Made by a program: the position numbers and the translations under genes. A DNA stretch of 64,000 bases from Arthrobacter sp. JZ12. Lineage in GTDB: Bacteria; Actinomycetota; Actinomycetes; Actinomycetales; Micrococcaceae. The stretch is from NCBI RefSeq assembly GCF_035189165.1, contig NZ_CP045246.1:3162001-3226000 (forward strand), in the 5' to 3' direction. Under the pieces are notes generated by a model. That model was not told the origin of the DNA. It saw nothing but the letters and a program-made list of their open reading frames with translations, and did no database searches. Of the stretch, positions 58,220 to 64,000 are shown piece by piece (within the stretch, counting starts at the first letter, position 1; each line of letters begins with the position of its first letter).

Positions 58220-59764
58220 GTGACCCAGAAGAACACTGCTCCCATCCTGAACATTCAGGCGCCTTCCCATACCCGGGCGGGACGCCGCGAATGGATAGCG
58301 CTGGCCGCGCTCATGCTGCCGGTACTGCTGGTAGCCGTGGACAACACGGTGCTCAGCTTCGCCATGCCTGAGATCTCGCTTGCCTTCAACACGAGCGGGA
58401 CCACGCTCCTCTGGATCATCGACAGCTACCCCCTCGTGCTGGCTGGACTGCTGGTTGCTATGGGCAGCTTCGGTGACAGGTACGGGCGCCGCCGCCTGCT
58501 CATGATCGGCGCTACGGGATTCGCGGCGTTCTCCGTGGTGGCGGCTTTTGCGCAGAGCGCGGAGATGCTCGTCGCAGCCCGCGTTGGACTGGGCGTCTTC
58601 GGAGCCATGCTGATGCCCTCCACACTCTCCCTGATCCGCAACATCTTCCTGGACCGCCACCAGCGCCGCCTCGCCGTAGCGATCTGGGCAGCCGGTTTTT
58701 CTGCAGGTGCCGCCCTGGGCCCGCTACTGGGAGGCGTCCTGCTGGAGCACTTCTGGTGGGGGTCGGTATTCCTCCTGGCCGTGCCCGTGCTGCTTGTCCT
58801 CCTCGCCGTCACCCCGATGCTCGTGCCGGAATCATCCGACCCGAACCCGGGACGCGTCGACTACGTGAGCATCATCCTCTCGGTCGGCACCATGCTGCCC
58901 ATCGTCTTCGCCATCAAAGCTTTCGCGAAGGGTGAGCCGGCCGCGCTGGTAGCCGCCGCCGTCGTCGTTGGCCTTGCGGCGGGTGCCGCCTTCGTGCGGA
59001 GGCAGCTCGGTCGGTCCAACCCGATGCTGGATGTGCGGCTCTTCGCCGTGCGCCCGTTCACGGGAGCCGTGCTTGTGAACCTGCTGGCGATCTTCTCACT
59101 GGTGGGCTTCCTGTACTTCGTTTCCCAGCACCTCCAGCTGGTGCTGCGCCATAGTCCGCTCGAAGCCGGCGTGGTGCTCGTGCCCGGTCTCCTCGTGACG
59201 ATCGCCGCGGGGCTGGCAGTGGTGCGCATCTCCCGACGGTTTGCGCCCCATGTTGTGGTTCCGGCCGCGCTTCTGCTTTCGGCGGCCGCTTATGCCTTCG
59301 TCGCGGTGACAGCGCAGGGTGCCTCTGCGGGCTCCCTCCTCGCCGCATTCGTCCTGCTGGGAGCGGGGGTTGGCGCGTCCGAGACGGTCTCGAACGACCT
59401 CATCCTGTCCAGCGTCCCCGCGCAAAAGGCCGGTGCCGCTTCGGCGATCTCCGAAACGGCCTACGAGGTGGGATCGGTCTTCGGCACGGCCCTGCTCGGA
59501 AGCATCCTGCTCGCCTCGTACCAGGAACACCTAGCCCTGCCTGCCGGGCTGGGCAGCGAGCAGCGTACGACGGCGGCGGAAACCCTGGGCGGGGCGGTGA
59601 ACGTGGCCGCAGAGCTTCCCGCGCCCGCCGGCACAGCCCTTCTTGAGTCGGCCTTCTCGGCCTTCGACAGCGGAGTGTTGATCACCTCCGGCATCGGATC
59701 GGTACTCATGCTGGCTGCGGCCACGCTGGCCTACTGGAGTCTCCGCCCGGCGTCGTCCAAATAG
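58220..59764 (+). CDS. DHA2-family multidrug MFS transporter (QacA/SmvA-like)
   Basis: The 514-residue protein has 14 predicted TM segments. The conserved elements are LVAVDNTVLSFAMPEIS in TM1, WIIDSYPLVLAGLLVAMGSFGDRYGRRRLLMIG (loop 2-3 motif A), RVGLGVFGAMLMPSTLSLIRNIFLDRHQRRLAVAIWAAGFSAGAALGPLLGGVLLEHFWW (motif C in TM5) and VSNDLILSSVPAQKAGAASAISETAYEVGSVFGTALLGS. It exports lipophilic cations such as quaternary ammonium compounds or methyl viologen, driven by protons. The GTG start lies close to the -10 element, so the message may be leaderless. A divergent TetR gene probably controls it. Confidence 0.9.
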   Translation: MTQKNTAPILNIQAPSHTRAGRREWIALAALMLPVLLVAVDNTVLSFAMPEISLAFNTSGTTLLWIIDSYPLVLAGLLVAMGSFGDRYGRRRLLMIGATGFAAFSVVAAFAQSAEMLVAARVGLGVFGAMLMPSTLSLIRNIFLDRHQRRLAVAIWAAGFSAGAALGPLLGGVLLEHFWWGSVFLLAVPVLLVLLAVTPMLVPESSDPNPGRVDYVSIILSVGTMLPIVFAIKAFAKGEPAALVAAAVVVGLAAGAAFVRRQLGRSNPMLDVRLFAVRPFTGAVLVNLLAIFSLVGFLYFVSQHLQLVLRHSPLEAGVVLVPGLLVTIAAGLAVVRISRRFAPHVVVPAALLLSAAAYAFVAVTAQGASAGSLLAAFVLLGAGVGASETVSNDLILSSVPAQKAGAASAISETAYEVGSVFGTALLGSILLASYQEHLALPAGLGSEQRTTAAETLGGAVNVAAELPAPAGTALLESAFSAFDSGVLITSGIGSVLMLAAATLAYWSLRPASSK

Positions 59765-59767
59765 CAG

Positions 59768-59803
59768 GACACGCCCCTTATCCGCTCGGATAAGGGGCGT
59801 GTC
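59768..59803. terminator. Perfect 17-bp hairpin between convergent genes
   Basis: GACACGCCCCTTATCCG (59768-59784) is followed by two bases and its exact reverse complement (59787-59803). It starts 4 bp after the MFS stop codon and ends 17 bp before the stop of the DUF3105 gene, so it probably terminates both transcripts. No T-run is present. Confidence 0.75.
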
Positions 59804-59819
59804 GAATGAGCGCGGGGTG

Positions 59820-60464
59820 TCAGGCGGTGGGATCCAGGGCACCGCTGCAGGATGCACCTGGCTCGCGGGTCTGCTCACCCTGGATGTACTTGGTCAGGAA
59901 TGCCTCGAGCCGCTCGTCCTCAGCCGAGTCGACGCCGAGCTGCAGGCCCCATGCGCTTGCCATGACCGGGGACTCCTGACCCTCGTACGGACTCAGGAGG
60001 ACGTAGCTGCGGTCTCCCACGAGGTCGGTGAGGGCATCGATCTCAGACTGGGGCAGGTCCGGCTGGTATGTGATCCAGACGGCCCCGTGCTCCAGTGAGT
60101 GCACAGTGTTCTCATTGGGGATTGGCTCCGTGTACACGCCGCAGTTGGTCCAGATGGCGTTATGGTCGCCACCGACCGGCGGCGCCTGCTCATACTCGAC
60201 CGTGCCCGGAACATGCTCGAAGGACGTCACCTCAATGGTCTGGACACCCTCGATGTCCTGTTCGGCGAGCGCGTCAAGGCGGTTGTTCTCCTGGACCTGC
60301 TGCACGATGACGATGGTCACCGCGACGATGATGGCCACGATCACGAGCGCGATGCCACCGAAGATCAGGCTGTTGCGCTTGCGTTCGCTGGACCGCTGCT
60401 GGGCCTGCACTGCAGCCAACCGTGCCCGACGGTCCGCATTTTCCTGGGCTCGCTTCTTGTTCAA
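59820..60464 (-). CDS. DUF3105 membrane protein
   Basis: The 214-residue protein starts with TTG behind AGAAGGAAC. One TM helix (about 32-55) follows a basic N-terminus (KKRAQENADRRARLAAVQAQQRSSERKR), and the rest is extracytoplasmic DUF3105: EVTSFEHVPGTVEYEQAPPVGGDHNAIWTNCGVY, ENTVHSLEHGAVWITYQPD, SYVLLSPYEGQESPVMASAWGLQL. The conserved His and Glu residues (GGDH, SLEHGAVWI) suggest a metal site. DUF3105 genes commonly sit beside DUF305 and copper genes in actinobacteria, so a copper-related role is inferred. Confidence 0.88.
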   Translation of the reverse strand: MNKKRAQENADRRARLAAVQAQQRSSERKRNSLIFGGIALVIVAIIVAVTIVIVQQVQENNRLDALAEQDIEGVQTIEVTSFEHVPGTVEYEQAPPVGGDHNAIWTNCGVYTEPIPNENTVHSLEHGAVWITYQPDLPQSEIDALTDLVGDRSYVLLSPYEGQESPVMASAWGLQLGVDSAEDERLEAFLTKYIQGEQTREPGASCSGALDPTA

Positions 60465-60521
60465 CGCGCTTGTTCCTTCTGTTCTCCGAGGTTTCGGGTC
60501 TAAATCTACCGGGCCGTAAGG

Positions 60522-61163
60522 CTAGAGCCCTTCAAGCATCTTTTCCATCTCGACTATTTCGATGAGCTGTCCGTCCGCCATCTTCTGCGCGAGTGCGCGT
60601 ACCTCCGGATCCTGGGTCAGGTCGACGCCGGCCTGCGCCATGTCGACGCCGGCCCTATGGTGATCGATCATGAGCTCCAGGAACAACCGCTCGGCGTCCT
60701 CCCCCGTCGCCTCGGAAAGCTCCTGCATCTCCTCAGGAGTTGCCATGCCGGGCATCAGTCCGTCCTGCGTCAGCATGTTTTCCGGGCCATTTCCATGTCC
60801 ACCGTGGCTGCCAGCCATCCATGCCATCCGCTCGGCATCGGTGCTTTGCGGCAGCCCCCACTCCTCCAGCCAACCGTACATCTGGCCGATTTGGTGTTGC
60901 TGGGTCATCGCGATGTCATAAGCGATCGTGCGGATGACGACGTCGTCAGTCCGGTCACGGACGATGCGCGACATTTCAATCGCCTGTGCATGGTGAACCT
61001 GCATGTCGCGGGCGAAACCCGCCTCAGCGCTGTTTGTTCCGGGCTGCTGAGGGGTGGCCGCTACTCGTCCCGCAGTGAAGGCGAGCGCGAACAGGCCTGC
61101 GATGGCTACCAGGCAGAGGACGAACAGCACACGCTTCTGCCAGGCCTCGAGGTTGAGAGTCAT
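60522..61163 (-). CDS. DUF305 protein, putative copper-associated
   Basis: The 213-residue protein has a TM/signal anchor (about 11-31, VLFVLCLVAIAGLFALAFTAG) and two ferritin-like DUF305 halves: FARDMQVHHAQAIEMSRIVRDRTDDVVIRTIAYDIAMTQQHQIGQMYGWLEEWGLP and ERLFLELMIDHHRAGVDMAQAGVDL. The MxxHH and DHHRAG motifs with Met-rich loops (MPGMATPEEM) are typical metal-site elements. It lies 57 bp downstream-side of the DUF3105 gene (same strand, upstream in transcription) and is divergent from the csoR operon, which supports a copper role. AAAGGCAC precedes the ATG. Confidence 0.88.
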   Translation of the reverse strand: MTLNLEAWQKRVLFVLCLVAIAGLFALAFTAGRVAATPQQPGTNSAEAGFARDMQVHHAQAIEMSRIVRDRTDDVVIRTIAYDIAMTQQHQIGQMYGWLEEWGLPQSTDAERMAWMAGSHGGHGNGPENMLTQDGLMPGMATPEEMQELSEATGEDAERLFLELMIDHHRAGVDMAQAGVDLTQDPEVRALAQKMADGQLIEIVEMEKMLEGL

Positions 61164-61226
61164 TGATGAAGTGCCTTTCCAGTCGTCCTACCTAACGTAA
61201 GGCATTAACTAGGGCGTTCCCGAAGA

Positions 61227-61270
61227 TACCCCCTAGGGGTACTTGACGGCATACCCCCCATGGGTATATC
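61227..61270 (+). promoter_or_regulatory. Copper-responsive promoter with two CsoR-type operators
   Basis: TTGACG (61243-61248) and TATATC (61265-61270), 16 bp apart, form the promoter of csoR. Two GC-rich inverted repeats overlap it: TACCCCCTAGGGGTA (61227-61241) and ATACCCCCCATGGGTAT (61251-61267). ACCCC/GGGGT palindromes of this form are the known operator type of CsoR, so repression by CsoR without Cu(I) and release on Cu(I) binding is inferred. The first repeat also lies near the promoter of the divergent DUF305 gene. Confidence 0.8.
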
Positions 61271-61297
61271 TTTGTGAGTGTGATCGAGGAGGAACTC

Positions 61298-61609
61298 ATG
61301 ACGCAAACAACCACGGACCACGGGTACACGGCGGACAAGGAAGCTTATCTGCGCCGACTCAAGCGCATTGAGGGACAGGTCCGCGGAATTGCGCGGATGG
61401 TCGAGGAAGACAAGTACTGCATCGACATCCTCACGCAGGTTTCAGCGGTCAACAAGGCTCTCCACGCCGTCAGCATCGGGCTCCTTGAGGAGCACATTGC
61501 ACACTGCGTTGTAGGTGCCGCTAACGAATCACAGGCCACCGGGGACCCCCGGGCGGTCAACGACAAGGTGCAGGAAGCATCGGCCGCCATCAGCCGCCTG
61601 TTGCGCTGA
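61298..61609 (+). CDS. csoR: Copper-sensing repressor CsoR
   Basis: ATG at 61298 follows GAGGAGGAACTC and gives 103 residues. The all-helical fold has KEAYLRRLKRIEGQVRGIARMVEEDKYCIDILTQVSAVNKAL and HIAHCVV. The Cu(I) ligands are Cys41, His66 and Cys70, with the spacing 25 and 4 found in Mycobacterium CsoR (36/61/65). It controls the copZ-copA genes downstream, and a promoter with two CsoR-like operators lies in front of it. Confidence 0.94.
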   Translation: MTQTTTDHGYTADKEAYLRRLKRIEGQVRGIARMVEEDKYCIDILTQVSAVNKALHAVSIGLLEEHIAHCVVGAANESQATGDPRAVNDKVQEASAAISRLLR

Positions 61610-61654
61610 CTGCGCCGCCATCAGCCCAACCCTCACCAATTTGAAGGAGAAACC

Positions 61655-61879
61655 ATGAGCACCACCGTTGTCAGCATCTCCGGTATGACCTGCGGCCACT
61701 GCGTCTCTTCCGTCACTGAAGAAATTTCGGCGATCGAAGGCGTCCAGAACGTCACCGTCGACCTCAACAAGGGCGGCATCTCCACCGCGACCGTCACATC
61801 CGAAACCGAACTCGATCCGGAGCAGATCGGCGAGGCCGTCGCCGAAGCAGGCTACGTCGTCGTCTCCAACGACGCATAG
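61655..61879 (+). CDS. copZ: Copper chaperone CopZ
   Basis: The 74-residue protein is a single HMA domain: VVSISGMTCGHCVSSVTEEISAIEGVQNVTVDL, with the Cu(I)-binding Cys pair in MTCGHC (13 and 16). It ferries Cu(I) to CopA and probably to CsoR. AAGGAGAAACC precedes the ATG. It is the middle gene of csoR-copZ-copA, separated by 45 and 39 bp. Confidence 0.94.
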   Translation: MSTTVVSISGMTCGHCVSSVTEEISAIEGVQNVTVDLNKGGISTATVTSETELDPEQIGEAVAEAGYVVVSNDA

Positions 61880-61918
61880 TGCACGACGCCGGCGCGCAGC
61901 CGGCATGGAAGGACCATC

Positions 61919-64000
61919 ATGACCACTGAACCGCAGCTCGCCGGAATTCAAAACGCTACCCGGACCATCGAACTGGACATCCAGGGAATGACCTGCGCAT
62001 CCTGCGTGGGGCGCGTGGAACGCAAGCTCGGCAAACTGGACGGCGTTGAGGCCAGCGTCAACCTGCCCCTCGAATCGGCGGTCGTGACGGTTCCCGCTCA
62101 CGTCTCGGACGAGGAAATCGTCAACGTGGTCAATGCCACCGGTTACACCGCGCAGCTGAAAAAGCCGCAGCACCAGCCGGGGCCGTCCGTCGATGGCGAG
62201 CCGGCCGCCGACGGCCTCGGACACGACGAGTCCCACGACCACATGTCCCACGGCGGGACGGCCTCCCAATTGCGCCCCCGGCTCATCACGGCGGCAATCC
62301 TGACGGTGCCGGTTTTCCTCATCTCCATGATTCCCGCCCTCCAGTTTCCGCACTGGGGATGGGTTGTGCTCGCGTTGAGCACCCCCGTTGTCACCTGGTC
62401 GGCCTGGTCATTCCATAAGGCTGCAGCCATCAACGCCCGGCACTTCTCCTCCACCATGGACACTCTCGTGTCCATCGGGGTGATTGCGGCGTACCTCTTC
62501 TCACTCGGCCAGTTGCTCGCCGACCCGATGATTACCCAACATGTCGGGATGGACATGGGCGGCCATGCGCTCTACTTTGAGGTCGCCGCCGTCGTCGTAA
62601 CCTTCCTCCTGCTCGGCCGGTACCTGGAAGCGAACGCCAAGCAACGGGCTGGCGATGCGTTGAAGTCCCTCCTGAACCTCGGCGCGAAGGATGCCACCGT
62701 GCTGCGCGAGCGCGATGGTGAGCGGGTCGAGGTGAAGGTGCCGGCGTCGTCCCTGGTACACGGAGACGAGTTCGTTGTCCGCCCCGGGGAGAAGATCGCG
62801 ACCGACGGGTTTGTGGTCGAAGGGCGAAGCGCCGTGGATACCTCGCTGATCACGGGTGAGTCCCTGCCCGTGGAAGTGGGCCCCGACAGCACCGTCACAG
62901 GTGCAACCATCAACACCTCGGGCCGCCTCATCGTCCGCGCAACCCGCGTTGGCAGTGAAACTACCCTCGCGCAGATGGGCCGACTCGTCAGCCAGGCCCA
63001 GACCGGCAAGGCGCCCATAGCGCGCCTCGCAGACCGGATCAGCGCAGTCTTCGTTCCGGCGGTCCTGGTTCTCGCGCTGCTCACGTTTGTTGCCTGGATC
63101 GCCTTCACCGGCGACGTGGAGGCCGCGTTCACCGCTGCCGTCGCGGTCCTGGTGATTGCCTGCCCCTGTGCGCTTGGCCTGGCAACCCCCACCGCCCTGT
63201 TGACCGGTACCGGCCGCGGTGCCCAGATGGGCATTCTCATCCGGGGACCGCAGGTGCTGGAGGACACGCGCACCGTCGACACCATCGTGCTCGACAAGAC
63301 CGGCACCGTGACCAGCGGACGGCTAGCGGTGACCGACGTCGTCGTGCTGGGTTCGCGCAGCCGCAACGAGGTGCTCACACTGGCGGCAGCGGTTGAGTCG
63401 GCCAGCGAGCATCCGATCGCGCACGCGATCGCCGCCGCCGCACCCGGCCACCCTCCCGTGACCGAATTCGTAAGCTCCTCCGGCGGTGGCGTTCGCGGAA
63501 CGGTGCAGGGCGCCACGGTCCTCGCGGGGAGGGCCGGCTGGCTGGAAGAGAACGACGTCGTCATCACCGACGCGCAGCGTGCCGCGCTGGCCGCGGAGCA
63601 GGAAGCGGGTTCAACCGCGATCTGGGTGGCCGTGGACGGGGAGGTGGCCGGGCTGGTCAGCCTGCAGGACACCGTGAAGGAATCCTCGGCCGGCGCGATC
63701 GCCCGGCTCAAGGAGCTCGGCCTGCGGCCCATGCTGCTCACCGGCGATAACGCCGCCGTGGCGCGGAAGATTGCCGCGGAGGTAGGGATCGCTCCCGAGG
63801 ACGTGATGGCCGATGTCCTGCCCGAGGGCAAGGTGGACGCCGTGAAGCGGCTTCAGGCCGAAGGCGCCACGGTCGCCATGGCCGGGGACGGCGTGAACGA
63901 CGCCGCCGCGCTGGCCCAGGCGGACCTCGGCATCGCGATGGGCTCGGGCACCGACGTCGCCATCGAGGCTGCGGATCTCACTGTGATGGGCAACAGCCTG
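61919..64000 (+). CDS. copA: Copper-exporting P1B-type ATPase (3' end outside window)
   Basis: ATG at 61919 follows GGAAGGACCATC, and the frame is open to the last base (694 codons visible). One HMA domain with the Cys pair in GMTCASC (26 and 29) is followed by a His-rich linker (GHDESHDHMSHGG, about 100-112), the actuator motif LITGESLPVEVG, the transport motif CPC (415-417), the phosphorylated Asp459 in DKTGT, an HP motif in ASEHPIA and GDGVNDAAALAQADLGIAMG. The metal is Cu(I), by CPC and by context after csoR and copZ. The last TM helices are missing from the window. Confidence 0.95.
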   Translation, partial: MTTEPQLAGIQNATRTIELDIQGMTCASCVGRVERKLGKLDGVEASVNLPLESAVVTVPAHVSDEEIVNVVNATGYTAQLKKPQHQPGPSVDGEPAADGLGHDESHDHMSHGGTASQLRPRLITAAILTVPVFLISMIPALQFPHWGWVVLALSTPVVTWSAWSFHKAAAINARHFSSTMDTLVSIGVIAAYLFSLGQLLADPMITQHVGMDMGGHALYFEVAAVVVTFLLLGRYLEANAKQRAGDALKSLLNLGAKDATVLRERDGERVEVKVPASSLVHGDEFVVRPGEKIATDGFVVEGRSAVDTSLITGESLPVEVGPDSTVTGATINTSGRLIVRATRVGSETTLAQMGRLVSQAQTGKAPIARLADRISAVFVPAVLVLALLTFVAWIAFTGDVEAAFTAAVAVLVIACPCALGLATPTALLTGTGRGAQMGILIRGPQVLEDTRTVDTIVLDKTGTVTSGRLAVTDVVVLGSRSRNEVLTLAAAVESASEHPIAHAIAAAAPGHPPVTEFVSSSGGGVRGTVQGATVLAGRAGWLEENDVVITDAQRAALAAEQEAGSTAIWVAVDGEVAGLVSLQDTVKESSAGAIARLKELGLRPMLLTGDNAAVARKIAAEVGIAPEDVMADVLPEGKVDAVKRLQAEGATVAMAGDGVNDAAALAQADLGIAMGSGTDVAIEAADLTVMGNSL

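Noticed and set aside
58169-58660. N-terminal extension of the TetR gene into the MFS gene
   Set aside because: The extra 164 residues are antisense to the MFS transporter and lack homology; a normal TetR starts near 58168 or 58156.
62572-63831. A 419-codon Ser/Thr-rich open frame on the minus strand
   Set aside because: Antisense to copA; its composition reflects reversed GC-rich codons.
1-64000. Search for CRISPR arrays, tRNA/rRNA genes, insertion sequences and integrases
   Set aside because: No regularly spaced repeats, no cloverleaf or rRNA sequence and no transposase-like or integrase-like protein was recognised.

Overview
The window is high-GC DNA from an actinobacterium, most likely a member of the Micrococcaceae (Arthrobacter group). 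The reasons are the GC-rich third codon positions, many GTG starts, several probable leaderless transcripts, Gram-positive lipoproteins in place of outer-membrane genes, a homoprotocatechuate dioxygenase whose active-site residues fall at the same numbers as in the Arthrobacter/Brevibacterium enzymes, and the CsoR/CopZ/CopA copper set. The genus is an inference; no rRNA gene is present to fix it. I saw no tRNA, rRNA, CRISPR array, insertion sequence or prophage core.

Layout. 1-5.0 kb: restriction functions (the 3' part of an Mrr-type endonuclease and a complete type I HsdR subunit) with a lipoprotein gene between them. 5.0-7.4 kb: a small membrane protein and an FGGY sugar kinase. 7.4-16 kb: an aromatic catabolic island. 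A flavin monooxygenase is divergent from an operon encoding a FAH-RraA fusion, a GntR regulator, HpaE, a homoprotocatechuate 2,3-dioxygenase, HpaH and HpaI, which together form the meta-cleavage route to pyruvate and succinate semialdehyde. 16-25 kb: mostly single genes (methyltransferase, LolA-like protein with an ABC-2 exporter, an SPL-family radical SAM protein divergent from a cupin, an X25-domain protein, an LLM flavin monooxygenase, GNAT, DinB-like). 25.3-31 kb: a tightly packed cell-surface glycopolymer cluster (IspD/TarI-SDR fusion, LicD-methyltransferase fusion, small coiled-coil protein, GH1-like protein, glycosyltransferase). 31-35.8 kb: PHP protein, regulators, alanine dehydrogenase, oxidoreductase.

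35.8-38.6 kb holds the most unusual locus. A 44-residue secreted peptide gene that is easy to miss (37118-37252, minus strand) encodes a signal peptide followed by two copies of the heptapeptide ASWDWPK. Downstream lie a stand-alone SpaB_C/thiopeptide-type protein and a small HTH-like protein; divergent from them is a TrmB-LuxR hybrid regulator. The 386-bp gap between the two transcription units carries repeated AGGACA elements. I read this as a candidate peptide-signalling or modified-peptide system.

38.6-49.9 kb: an aminotransferase, a branched-chain 2-oxoacid dehydrogenase operon (E1alpha-E1beta-E2), a HisC-like aminotransferase, a holin-family membrane protein, a hydrolase with a WXG-like partner, PurB, an AEC transporter and a 2'-5' RNA ligase-like protein. 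50-56 kb: a CitA/CitB-type two-component system divergent from a tripartite tricarboxylate transporter (tctCBA) and a translationally coupled universal stress protein. 56-59.8 kb: ArsR/AHSA1 pair, a RibD-like reductase, and TetR divergent from a multidrug MFS pump. 59.8-64 kb: DUF3105 and DUF305 proteins divergent from csoR-copZ-copA; copA runs off the end of the window.
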